Part shown: positions 53,915-62,750 of the stretch, one piece after another | How the letters are laid out: each line of letters opens with the position of its first letter | How positions within the stretch are numbered: position 1 is the first letter of the stretch | DNA from: Chlorogloea purpurea SAG 13.99 | GTDB lineage: Bacteria; Cyanobacteriota; Cyanobacteriia; Cyanobacteriales; Microcystaceae | NCBI GenBank assembly: GCA_016903695.1 | Contig: JADQBB010000006.1 | Coordinates: 1-64,000, forward strand | Reading direction: 5' to 3' | DNA length: 64,000 nt | The notes under the pieces: model-generated | What the model saw: the letters and a program-made list of their open reading frames with translations, nothing else | The model's database searches: none | What the model was told of the DNA's origin: nothing | Translations under genes and position numbers: made by a program

Positions 53915-54994
53915 TTAATCGTCCATTTGCCAGGGTTCGGTCAGGTTATTCTCGTCGAGAATATTTTTCGCCCGCAAAATTACCACTAATTGACCGATTA
54001 AATGGGCCTCCGGTTCCTCGGCGAACCATTGTAGACCCAGCTTATCTTCTTCTGAAGTTAGAAAGTAACTATTTTCGTTCCAAGAAGTGGCCGCGCGATC
54101 GATCACTACCAATACCTTCTCTGGTTTACTAGAGATCGAGCGGGGTAATTCGTCGGTAGGCCATAAAATCGCTACCGGATCTGTAGCTTTCAATACACTT
54201 TGCCAACCAGGTAGAGGTACGATTTTAGTAGATTTGATCGCTTCAACGATGTGAAAAATCGGCTCTACTATTAAAGACGAAGCGGCGGTAACTTGGGATA
54301 AATGCAGGGGATATTCACCGACGAAGGGGATGATGCGGGCCAACTGGTCTTCATCCTCCAGGCGATGTACGGGCAGTAGGGGCGCACTTTTAGCGGTTGT
54401 GGTACTGAAGTCGCTCAGCAAGGCTTCTATCGCCCTTCTGCCACTATCGGAGACGACGAATTTTAACCCCTTGGCGATGAGACGAGCCCGCTCTTGCAAA
54501 TCCCGTTTTTGCTTAGCCCGTTTCCAACATTGATAAGCCACGGCATCACCGGCGGCGCGGGTGAATTCCGAGGGAAGTTGAGAGATATGGGAAACCTCTT
54601 GGATAGCTTTAGCCGCCTCATGGGCTTCCTCTAACTCTAGGCGTTTGTCTCTGGCTAAGACGGCGGCGGCGAGACGTTGCCCGGCGTTGAGAATACGAAA
54701 TTCGTACAATATGTCGCTACGGGGGCCGCGATAGTAATCCAGTAAGTCATCTTTAGCACCTCCATTAACCAAGCTTTCAAACACTTGAGAAGCGACGATG
54801 ATCAGATTTTGTTGGGCGGCTTGGAATCCCGTCTGCTCGAAAATGGTTTGGGAATCGTAACCGCCCTTTTGTAGGGTTTGGCATTTTTGCCCCCAGTTTA
54901 CCCAACTACCTTCTTTGTGGAGGAGCGATCGAAATAATTCTAGAGCAGTTTCCTCGGATAATTGGTAAGCTGTTTCTTGAAACTGTTCTGTCAT
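53915..54994 (-). CDS. raf1: RuBisCO accumulation factor 1
   Basis: 359 residues matching the Raf1 layout: an N-terminal alpha domain (ETALELFRSLLHKEGSWVNWG, YYRGPRSDILYEFRILNAGQRLAAA), a flexible linker near residue 215, and a beta domain (PFVGEYPLHLSQV, PVAILWPTDELPRSI). Raf1 is a dimeric chaperone that brackets RbcL dimers and helps assemble the L8 core before RbcS binds. It is divergent from ccmO, so Rubisco assembly and the carboxysome shell share one intergenic region. csaB and crtD follow closely on the same strand. Confidence 0.88.
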   Translation of the reverse strand: MTEQFQETAYQLSEETALELFRSLLHKEGSWVNWGQKCQTLQKGGYDSQTIFEQTGFQAAQQNLIIVASQVFESLVNGGAKDDLLDYYRGPRSDILYEFRILNAGQRLAAAVLARDKRLELEEAHEAAKAIQEVSHISQLPSEFTRAAGDAVAYQCWKRAKQKRDLQERARLIAKGLKFVVSDSGRRAIEALLSDFSTTTAKSAPLLPVHRLEDEDQLARIIPFVGEYPLHLSQVTAASSLIVEPIFHIVEAIKSTKIVPLPGWQSVLKATDPVAILWPTDELPRSISSKPEKVLVVIDRAATSWNENSYFLTSEEDKLGLQWFAEEPEAHLIGQLVVILRAKNILDENNLTEPWQMDD

Positions 54995-55089
54995 AATCCT
55001 ATACTAGATAATAAAAAATTATATAAACTCCCTCTATTCTTAAGTAGGAGTTAAGGTTTACAGGATACACTAGATAGTAACAGAAAAAT

Positions 55090-55114
55090 CCCCCTTGTAA
55101 TACCCCCCCTTGTA
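55090..55114. repeat. Direct repeat CCCCCTTGTAA in the raf1-ccmO divergent region
   Basis: CCCCCTTGTAA is present at 55090-55100 and 55104-55114, a 14-base period, 25 bases before the ccmO start. TTGACTT follows at about 55125. The repeat may be a regulator site or a simple duplication; there is no test here. Confidence 0.5.
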
Positions 55115-55138
55115 ACTATTAGGGTTGACTTACCTTCA

Positions 55139-55990
55139 ATGTCTAGATCACCAATAAACAGACGCGTTCCCCCTTCGACCAAATCCCCTCAATATCGACA
55201 ACCGCCGAGACCAGAAAAAAGAAGTCTCAAAGATAGTGCCTTGGGATTGGTGTCAACTTTAAGTTTTCCCGCCATCGTCGGTACAGCCGATATGATGCTC
55301 AAATCGGCAGAAGTGACTTTAGTGGGTTACGAGAAAATAGGTGGGGGCCACTGTACGGCGATCGTGCGGGGTAATATCGCCGATGTGAGATTAGCGGTGG
55401 AAGAAGGAGCGAAAACCGCGGAACAGTTCGGACAGTTGGTGTCTAAATTAGTTATAGCGCGCCCGATGCCCAATTTAGAAGCCATATTTCCCATCGGTAG
55501 CCGTCTAGTGGAATTGGCCCAGAGTAGGAAAGGTTATAGCCGTCTCAGTAATAAATCGATCGGTTTATTAGAAACCAGGGGCTTTCCCGCTATGGTGGGG
55601 GCGGCCGACGCGATGCTAAAATCCGCCGACGTGCAGTTAGCTTCCTACGAGAAAATCGGTGATGGTCTCTGTACGGTTATTGTCAGAGGTTCCGTGGCTA
55701 ACGTGGCGGTCGCCATAGACGCGGGTATGCAGGAAGCAGAGAGAATCGGGGAACTGCACGCTGTAATGATCATTCCTAGATTATTGGAAGATTTAGAACA
55801 TACTCTCCCTGTAGCCAGTTACTGGATAGACGAGGCGGAACCTTTACCAATGTTATTGCCGAATAAGGTGAGGGAGAAACAACGAGAGTTAGTAGGGTTG
55901 CCAGAATTAGAAAAAACCACCATGCCTTTACGTCGCCCCCAAACCGAAGAATTAATGCACGCCGAAATAATCGAGGACGAAACTTTATAA
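55139..55990 (+). CDS. ccmO: Carboxysome shell protein CcmO (tandem BMC domains)
   Basis: 283 residues. A basic, proline-rich N-terminal leader precedes two bacterial-microcompartment domains: ALGLVSTLSFPAIVGTADMMLKSAEVTLVGYEKIGGGHCTAI begins the first (about residues 35-120), and SIGLLETRGFPAMVGAADAMLKSADVQLASYEKIGDGLC the second (about 140-225). Tandem-BMC CcmO forms part of the beta-carboxysome shell. The other ccm genes are not here, so ccmO is a satellite locus, as in many cyanobacteria. The tail after residue 230 is acidic and unstructured. Confidence 0.93.
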   Translation: MSRSPINRRVPPSTKSPQYRQPPRPEKRSLKDSALGLVSTLSFPAIVGTADMMLKSAEVTLVGYEKIGGGHCTAIVRGNIADVRLAVEEGAKTAEQFGQLVSKLVIARPMPNLEAIFPIGSRLVELAQSRKGYSRLSNKSIGLLETRGFPAMVGAADAMLKSADVQLASYEKIGDGLCTVIVRGSVANVAVAIDAGMQEAERIGELHAVMIIPRLLEDLEHTLPVASYWIDEAEPLPMLLPNKVREKQRELVGLPELEKTTMPLRRPQTEELMHAEIIEDETL

Positions 55991-56012
55991 ATAAATCTCG
56001 ATCGATTTGGTT

Positions 56013-56426
56013 TTACTGCGAGAGATTGAATGACCTGGAAGTATTGCGACTCATTTTGAGAGTGAATTCGCTGGCTGAAGGGTGATATCTTTCTGGATCT
56101 ATGGTTTTCGTGGTACGCTTCCAATCCTCCGCTTTAGCCAAGCAAGCAATGATATTTTTGTCTTCACCCCTATATAAACGCATCCATATTTGTCCGTCAT
56201 TTTCACAGAAAAATTCTTCTATCCAAATATTATTATCAACACAAGTTGAACGTTGATTAGCTAGGAAACTGGCTTTCTTAGAAGTTAAATTAAGTCCCTT
56301 TTGCATTTCCATTTTTCCCTGATAAAACAGATAATATTTGGGGCTTCCCATGCGCCACATACGCTCCTTACAATAGGGGCAATTGAATTTTTGAGTTTTG
56401 GTATGTCTGCTTCTTTTGTTAGGCAT
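56013..56426 (-). CDS. Hypothetical zinc-ribbon-like protein
   Basis: About 137 residues from the ATG at 56426 (MPNKRSRHTKTQKFNCPYCKERMWR). The CPYC at about residue 15-18, a later RSTCVDNN and FFCENDGQIW may form a two-knuckle zinc site, as in small cyanobacterial unknowns. The C-terminus is basic. I recognise no family. It is convergent with ccmO, 22 bases away, and precedes no obvious operon partner. Confidence 0.55.
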   Translation of the reverse strand: MPNKRSRHTKTQKFNCPYCKERMWRMGSPKYYLFYQGKMEMQKGLNLTSKKASFLANQRSTCVDNNIWIEEFFCENDGQIWMRLYRGEDKNIIACLAKAEDWKRTTKTIDPERYHPSASEFTLKMSRNTSRSFNLSQ

Positions 56427-56504
56427 AATAAGTTTGGTCTCAATAATACACAAAGTTCAGAAATGGAGAATAAAACCGAGGGAGAAATAACAGAGCATTA
56501 AGCT

Positions 56505-59135
56505 TCAGCTTTTCAATAAATTTTTTAATTTTTTTGCCGTTAATTTAATATGTGGTTCTTCCAATAAAGAGCCGTGATTTCCAGGTACGTTATATACTTG
56601 TAGATTGTCGCCGACAAATTTTTTCAATCCATCTTCGGGAGGAATAACAGAATAATTAATAGAACGGTGGATCGATTGAAAAAGAATGACCTGTCCGTTA
56701 TAAGGTTTGGGAGAGTAGGTGAGCCGGATTGCGTTGAGTGGCTCTGCTGTATGAAAATGGGGATAATATAGATTGTCAGTTTCTAAAGTAGGCTTTCGCT
56801 CGAAATAATCATGGCGAAAATCTTGAAAAATTTTGAGAGATCTTTTCATAAATTCTGCCGGCCCCAATTTCAGTAAATTATGGAAACGAGTCGGGAAAGG
56901 TAGAGGCAGACCCTCAGCAACACTTTCTATGTAGGTATCGAATAAAACCAATAAGCCAACCCCCAGACCAGATGCCCTTAACTGTTGAGCCATTTCATAA
57001 GCCACCATACCGCCGAAAGAATGACCCATTAGAAAATAAGGGCCTTGGGGTTGAATAAAGCGAGCCTCTTCGATAAAATGAGCGGCGAGGTCTTCTATGG
57101 AAGGCAGAGAAGAGAAAGTTTTATCAATCGATTCGGCTATCCCGTAGCGCAATCCATAAATAGGTTGGTCTTTACCGAGATGGCGGGATAAGTCGTGAAA
57201 CTTCAGGTAATGTATACCGAATAAAGGCGGGCGAGAACCTTGCGGCTGAATGGGTACTAAAGAATACCAAGACGGTAGCTGGGTTCGACGGCGGATAATT
57301 TTCGCCAATTCTTCAATAGATGGGGCTTGAAAGATAGCCGATAAAGACAGATTGTTTTGAAAAGTTTGTTGAATCCTCTCGCACAAGCGTACGGCCAGAA
57401 GGGAATTGCCACCGAGCGCAAAAAAATTGTCCTTGATACCGATAGGACGCATACCCATCACTTCTTGCCAGATGTGAGTTAGTTTCGACTCTATTTCATC
57501 TCTAGAGCTAATATATATATTGTTCTCTTTAGAGTCTTCGATTCGCGGGGGGAGTCGATGAGATAATTTTGTCTGGGCCAGCGGTTGAGCTAACGATACT
57601 ATATCTCGATCGGGATCGTCCACAAGTCGAAATAGTAACGCTTCAAAATCGGTAAGAAACCGAATGATCGTGGATTCTTTAAATATATCGGCGTTGTATT
57701 CAAAAACCGTTCTCAAGCCTGCGGTTGTTTCTCGCATCACTAAAGTTAAATCAAATTTCGTCTCTCCGACGTATACGTAACCGAATAAGGAAGTTAAAGT
57801 TAAATCGGGTAACTGCACCTCTCCTTGGGCCACATCGTTAACCCAGGGGGGATTGAGAGCAAATAGCAACTGTAATAAGGGCGATCGTTCTGAATTTCCC
57901 TCCCACTTGATTTCCTCCACCAGTTTCTCGAAGGGAAAATATTGATAGAGATCAGCCTCTAGGATAGATTGGCGGACGCGAACTAAAAGTTCAGGAAATT
58001 TTAGGTTTTTATCTAAAAGTGTTCTGAGAATTAATGTATTAGAAAAAGGGCCGATCAGTCCTTCCGTTTCCAAACGCTCCCGCCCCGATTTAGAATAGCT
58101 GATGATTATATCCTCTTGCTTCGTATAGTGATATATCAAGAGTTGAAATGCCGTCAAGAGCAACATAAATAGAGTCGTGCCCGTTTTTTGACTCAAGATA
58201 TTTAATTTCTCATTTAACGATCGAGGCAATATCTGGCACAAACGGGCCCCGCGATAAGTTGGTAGGGGTGGGCGTTGGAAGTCCGTGGGGAGTTGAACCA
58301 CGGGTAAATTACCCCCTAGCTGTTGTTTCCAATATTTAACGTGAGATTCCCACAATTTCCCCCGTAAACGTTGACTTTGCCAATAGGCGAAATCCACGTA
58401 CTGGATCGGTAACGGGGGCAGTGACGGCGGTTGATCATGAGTGAAGTCTCGATAAAGGGTGATTAACTCCCGGAAGAAAATATCGATCGATACCCCATCA
58501 CAAACGGCGCGATGTAAATTGACGAGCAAAATGTGATAATCCTTGTCTAGGCGCAAAAGTTTCAATCTTAACAAGGGGTGGTGATCAAGAGAGAAAGGTT
58601 TCCGCACCTCTTCGTTAGCTAGACGCTTGGCTTCATCGGAGCGCAGTGGGGCGGATAGTTCTTGTAAATCGATCACCGGTATGGATAGGAACAACTCGGA
58701 CGCGATCGCTATACTCGGTTGTCCGTCCAAGGTAATCAAGTTCATCCTTAAGATTTCATGCCTTCTGATAATCTCGTTCTGACTTTTTTCCAAGAGAGAT
58801 ATATCGAGAGAACCACGCAGAGAATATACATAGGGCATATTATTGATTGCGCTATCCGGCTCTAGCTGTGATTGCCACCAGAAGCGGCGCTGGGACAGCG
58901 AAACGGGCAACTCCTGTTCTCTCGATATGGAAACGATAGGGGGATTTTCGTTTTGGACTCGTTCGCCGATCTGTTGCAATAAACAAAGTATTTCCCCTTT
59001 GCGCTCTTTCAATTCTGATAACAACTCCCCCGACAGGGAATCTTTCGGCGCGCGATAGCGAACCCTGTCGCCATCGAGCCAGATTTGAACGTTACGCTGA
59101 CGCAGTTCCGAAAGAAAACTATCGATCGTTTTCAT
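56505..59135 (-). CDS. NRPS termination protein: TubC docking-C-PCP-TE, no adenylation domain
   Basis: 876 residues. Residues 1-53 are a TubC-type docking domain (FLSELRQRNVQIWLDGDRVRYRAP). The condensation domain spans about 70-515. Its core motif reads HRAVCDG (H208, R209, D213, G214) where HHxxxDG is expected, so the catalytic second His is replaced by Arg. The carrier domain has its phosphopantetheine site at Ser578 (LGGNSLL). A type I thioesterase covers about 640-876 with Ser706 (GHSFGG) and a late GNHGS histidine. No adenylation domain is present. The start overlaps the stop of the upstream C-A-PCP gene. It should release the chain; whether it extends it is doubtful. Confidence 0.88.
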   Translation of the reverse strand: MKTIDSFLSELRQRNVQIWLDGDRVRYRAPKDSLSGELLSELKERKGEILCLLQQIGERVQNENPPIVSISREQELPVSLSQRRFWWQSQLEPDSAINNMPYVYSLRGSLDISLLEKSQNEIIRRHEILRMNLITLDGQPSIAIASELFLSIPVIDLQELSAPLRSDEAKRLANEEVRKPFSLDHHPLLRLKLLRLDKDYHILLVNLHRAVCDGVSIDIFFRELITLYRDFTHDQPPSLPPLPIQYVDFAYWQSQRLRGKLWESHVKYWKQQLGGNLPVVQLPTDFQRPPLPTYRGARLCQILPRSLNEKLNILSQKTGTTLFMLLLTAFQLLIYHYTKQEDIIISYSKSGRERLETEGLIGPFSNTLILRTLLDKNLKFPELLVRVRQSILEADLYQYFPFEKLVEEIKWEGNSERSPLLQLLFALNPPWVNDVAQGEVQLPDLTLTSLFGYVYVGETKFDLTLVMRETTAGLRTVFEYNADIFKESTIIRFLTDFEALLFRLVDDPDRDIVSLAQPLAQTKLSHRLPPRIEDSKENNIYISSRDEIESKLTHIWQEVMGMRPIGIKDNFFALGGNSLLAVRLCERIQQTFQNNLSLSAIFQAPSIEELAKIIRRRTQLPSWYSLVPIQPQGSRPPLFGIHYLKFHDLSRHLGKDQPIYGLRYGIAESIDKTFSSLPSIEDLAAHFIEEARFIQPQGPYFLMGHSFGGMVAYEMAQQLRASGLGVGLLVLFDTYIESVAEGLPLPFPTRFHNLLKLGPAEFMKRSLKIFQDFRHDYFERKPTLETDNLYYPHFHTAEPLNAIRLTYSPKPYNGQVILFQSIHRSINYSVIPPEDGLKKFVGDNLQVYNVPGNHGSLLEEPHIKLTAKKLKNLLKS

Positions 59136-62100
59136 ATTTCACCTTCCTCATAATCTTCTGTAGTAATAATCGGTTCGGCATTGAAAGAGCGAGTTACCCA
59201 GCCGAGGGTCTCGATCCGTTGGGTTAATTCGGCGATGGTGGGGAATTGAAATAAGATTCCCAAAGGGATTTTGACGGCGAATATCCGCGATAGACGAGCG
59301 ACGATTTGGGTTCCCAATAGAGAGTGTCCGCCTAACTCGAAAAAGTTATCATTAATACCAATGTTTTTTACCAAGAGAATTTCCTCCCAGATCTGAACCA
59401 CTTGCAATTGGGTGGGGGTGAGGGGTTTGACCTGGCGCTCTCCGGTCGCCGGCCTGATGGTAGGGGGAATCGGTAGGACGGAGCGATCGACTTTGCCGTT
59501 AGGGGTGAGGGGCATGGATTCCAAGGCTACTAAAGCCGCCGGAATCATATAATCGGGGATTTTCACCTTTAAAAACGTTCTCAGTTGGGCGATCAACTGT
59601 TTTGCCTCGTTATCGTCTTGGGGTTTTTGAGTCTGTTCCTTTCTGGGGACGAAGTACCCGACTATTGCTTTCTCGCCGCGTATATCGGGCTGGACTATAA
59701 CGATCGCTTCTTCGATCGCCGGATGTTGTAACAGCGTCGCCTCGATCTCACCGAGTTCGATCCGAAAGCCGCGGATTTTGATTTGATTATCGGCTCGACC
59801 GATAAATTCTAGGTTGCCATCTTCTCGATAGCGCACGATGTCCCCGGTTTTATATAACCTCTCTCCCTCTTTGAGGAATGGGGCGGCAATAAATCTTTCT
59901 CGTGTGAGTTCTAGGCGGTTCAAATACCCTCGGGCTAAACCATCACCACCGATGTATAGTTCCCCTGGTACACCGATAGGAACCGGTTGGAGAAAGCTAT
60001 CGAGTACATAAACCCGCGTGTTGGCGAGCGGTCGTCCGATCGGGATCGAGGAATCTAACTCGCCGGTCTTCCCGATAGAATAACAGCAGGTGAAAACCGT
60101 GTTTTCTGTCGGCCCGTAACCGTTGATCAACCGACAGGCGGGAAAAGCCCGCTGATATTTGCTTACTTGAGAAACCGAGAGTATATCCCCACCCGCGATC
60201 AGTTGATGTAATCCCCCTAGAGCCTCTACTCGCTCTTCCACCATCAGGTGAAACAACGCCGCTGTTAACCAGAGAGTGGTGACACGGTATTTTTGTAGCG
60301 CTCCTTCGATCTCATCCAGGGAGGGTTTGCCTGGTAGGAAAATCACCAGCCGCCCACCATTAAGTAACGCTCCCCAAATCTCGAAGGTGGAAGCGTCGAA
60401 AGCCAGGGGCGCTAGTTGAAGGAAAGTTTGCTCACCGCCAAAATCGGCGTAGTTATTCGATTTGACGAGGCGGACGATACCCCGGTGTAACACATTAACT
60501 CCTTTAGGTTGTCCCGTGGAACCCGACGTGTACATCACGTAGGCCAAGTTAACTGGTGTTACTTCCGCCCTTGGTGATGACCAATCTGCTGATAAAGCTT
60601 CGCTCGCTGCCCACTCGCTATCCAAACAGATAACTCGTGCCCGTCCTGCGGGTAACTGTGCTTTTAGAGAATTTTGGGTTAACACGATCGCCACCCCCGA
60701 ATCTTCCACCATAAAAGCTTGCCTTTCTAGGGGATAGGTGGGATCGATCGGCACGTAGGCCCCCCCCGCTTTAAGAATGCTAAGGATTGCCACTATGGCA
60801 TGGAGGGAACGATCGAGGCAAAAACCTACCAAGGTTTCCGATTTAACGCCCAGCTTTTGTAAATAGCTAGCCAATCGGGTCGCCCTTTCGTCCAGTTCCT
60901 TATAGGTCAATTGTTCTGAGGCGAAAATGACCGCGATGGCATCGGGTGTTCGAGCCGCCTGTTCCTCGAATAACTCGTGGACGCAACGGTCGCGGGGATA
61001 AGGGGTTTCGGTGCGGTTCCATCGCTCTAGCCATTCCCTCTCTGTCGCGGTCAACAGTGGCAAACCCGCGAGCGGGCGATCCGGCTCGGCAATAATCCCC
61101 CTTAACAACACTTCCCATTCTTCTAATCTGCGGGAGATTGTCGCTGCGTCGAATAGGTTGCTATTGTATTGGCACTCTAAGACCAATTTATTGTCTAGCT
61201 CGGTAGCGTTCAGGAACATTTCAAAATTTTCGTAAGTCCGGGGATTAGAGAAAAATTCCCCATCCAGCCCGATAAAAGATAGCCTATCTTTTTCCAAGCC
61301 TCGATCAAGGTTAAAAGTAATGGGCACGAGGGGAATACGACTAGAATCTCTCGGTAAGGCTAACTTGGACAGTAAATTTCCGAAACCCAATTGTTGATGA
61401 TCGTAGGCATCTAACAATTGGGATTTACGCGCTCGTGCATAATCTGCGAACGATCGTTCTGGGTCGATCTGGCAACGTAGGGGCAGGAGATTCACACAAT
61501 GTCCCACCAGATTATACATTCCCGCTGAGGCTTGGCCGGCAGCGGGAACTCCCACCACCAGATCCCTTTGTCGGGTCAGACGATAAAGCCAGATTTCAAA
61601 GCCCGACAGTAAAACCGTCATGAAACTACAACCTAGGGTTTTGGCTAGCGCTTTGAGACCAGCCACTAATTCCCCGTCTATCTCGTGATCGACCCTCTCT
61701 GATTGAAATGTTCTCACGGGGGGGCGCGGGTGATCCGTGGGAAAATCCACTACAGGTGTGGAATCGGCAAATTGCTTTACCCAGAAAGATTCTAAGGCGT
61801 TCGCTTCCGGGGTGTTCGATCGCTGTTGTTCCATCCTCGCGTAATCACTAAATCGCTCTTGTTTTTCGAGAGTGGGTGCGACTCCCAGGCAGAAAGCGGT
61901 ATACAACTTACCCAAGTCGGGTACGAGAACCCCCCAAGACCAGCCGTCACAAATAATATGATGTGCCGAGAGAATAAGGGTATGTTCTTGGTCTCCGGTT
62001 CTGATAATCTCGGCTCGGAATAGGGGGCCTTTTTCGAGATCGAAAGTGTATTCTACGGCTTGCCGCTTCCTTTGAGACAATCTCTCGGCTACTTCGGATT

Positions 62101-62440
62101 GAGGAAGATCGGTCAGGTCTAAAAAAGGTATTTCAATTTTTAAAGAGACAGCGATACAAAGAGTGTTACCGTCGGGGCTAATAGTTGTGCGTAGGGCTTC
62201 ATGACGTTGAACTAATGCTTGTAGCCCTTTCTCTAAGGCCGCCAGATTCAAGATCCCCCGCAATTGTAAAGATTGGGATTCGTTAAACGAGCGATTAGCT
62301 TCATCTCCCATTCTCGCGGAACTTAGAATTTCTTTTTGAGATTGGGTCGCAGGGGCGGTTAATAATAGTTCACCGTTCTCGAAAGGGTCGAAATCAACGG
62401 GAATGAACGAATTTGATAATTTTTGGGGTTGTGAATACAT
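59132..62440 (-). CDS. NRPS elongation protein: C-A-PCP, valine-like specificity code
   Basis: 1102 residues. The condensation domain (about 20-460) keeps HHIICDG with H160-H161. Its opening, PATQSQKEILSSARMGDEANRSFNES, is typical of C domains that follow a polyketide or acyl donor. The adenylation domain (about 480-980) shows TSGSTGQPKG from Thr638 and GYGPTEN. I read the ten-residue specificity code as D A F W I G G V F K (Asp682 first), nearest to known valine codes. The carrier domain site is Ser1040 (GGHSLLG). The C-terminus is a short acidic tail (TTEDYEEGEI), fit to bind the TubC docking domain of the next protein. Confidence 0.9.
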   Translation of the reverse strand: MYSQPQKLSNSFIPVDFDPFENGELLLTAPATQSQKEILSSARMGDEANRSFNESQSLQLRGILNLAALEKGLQALVQRHEALRTTISPDGNTLCIAVSLKIEIPFLDLTDLPQSEVAERLSQRKRQAVEYTFDLEKGPLFRAEIIRTGDQEHTLILSAHHIICDGWSWGVLVPDLGKLYTAFCLGVAPTLEKQERFSDYARMEQQRSNTPEANALESFWVKQFADSTPVVDFPTDHPRPPVRTFQSERVDHEIDGELVAGLKALAKTLGCSFMTVLLSGFEIWLYRLTRQRDLVVGVPAAGQASAGMYNLVGHCVNLLPLRCQIDPERSFADYARARKSQLLDAYDHQQLGFGNLLSKLALPRDSSRIPLVPITFNLDRGLEKDRLSFIGLDGEFFSNPRTYENFEMFLNATELDNKLVLECQYNSNLFDAATISRRLEEWEVLLRGIIAEPDRPLAGLPLLTATEREWLERWNRTETPYPRDRCVHELFEEQAARTPDAIAVIFASEQLTYKELDERATRLASYLQKLGVKSETLVGFCLDRSLHAIVAILSILKAGGAYVPIDPTYPLERQAFMVEDSGVAIVLTQNSLKAQLPAGRARVICLDSEWAASEALSADWSSPRAEVTPVNLAYVMYTSGSTGQPKGVNVLHRGIVRLVKSNNYADFGGEQTFLQLAPLAFDASTFEIWGALLNGGRLVIFLPGKPSLDEIEGALQKYRVTTLWLTAALFHLMVEERVEALGGLHQLIAGGDILSVSQVSKYQRAFPACRLINGYGPTENTVFTCCYSIGKTGELDSSIPIGRPLANTRVYVLDSFLQPVPIGVPGELYIGGDGLARGYLNRLELTRERFIAAPFLKEGERLYKTGDIVRYREDGNLEFIGRADNQIKIRGFRIELGEIEATLLQHPAIEEAIVIVQPDIRGEKAIVGYFVPRKEQTQKPQDDNEAKQLIAQLRTFLKVKIPDYMIPAALVALESMPLTPNGKVDRSVLPIPPTIRPATGERQVKPLTPTQLQVVQIWEEILLVKNIGINDNFFELGGHSLLGTQIVARLSRIFAVKIPLGILFQFPTIAELTQRIETLGWVTRSFNAEPIITTEDYEEGEI

Positions 62441-62564
62441 TTTTCCAACTCTTGTTCTTTGTAATTATAGAAATTTATAATGCTTGTAATATTATAATTG
62501 GCTTTTATCTTTCACGAAAAAGCTTATAATTTAAGCTTATTTTAAGATAAATTACCCGATCATA

Positions 62565-62750
62565 ATGATCGCAAATCTATGTGTCAATCTTGTGAAAAGC
62601 AGTGAGGACAGAAAAGAAGAACTTCTAAAAGCTAGGATTGAAATTAGTAATCAATCCCCAAACTACTATTATGCGAACTTGATAAAATCGAACGCTCTCC
62701 CCAATAAAGTTAAAAACATTCAACCAGATCGAGAATATTTCACTCTTTAA
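62565..62750 (+). CDS. Doubtful small ORF in the gap upstream of the NRPS genes
   Basis: 61 codons from ATG 62565 (MIANLCVNLVKSSEDRKEE), antisense to the cluster direction and overlapping the end of the cupin-methyltransferase gene by 11 bases. No family, no clear ribosome-binding site. The gap 62441-62739 is AT-rich and probably holds the promoter of the C-A-PCP gene, or connects it to the gene upstream. Confidence 0.2.
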   Translation: MIANLCVNLVKSSEDRKEELLKARIEISNQSPNYYYANLIKSNALPNKVKNIQPDREYFTL

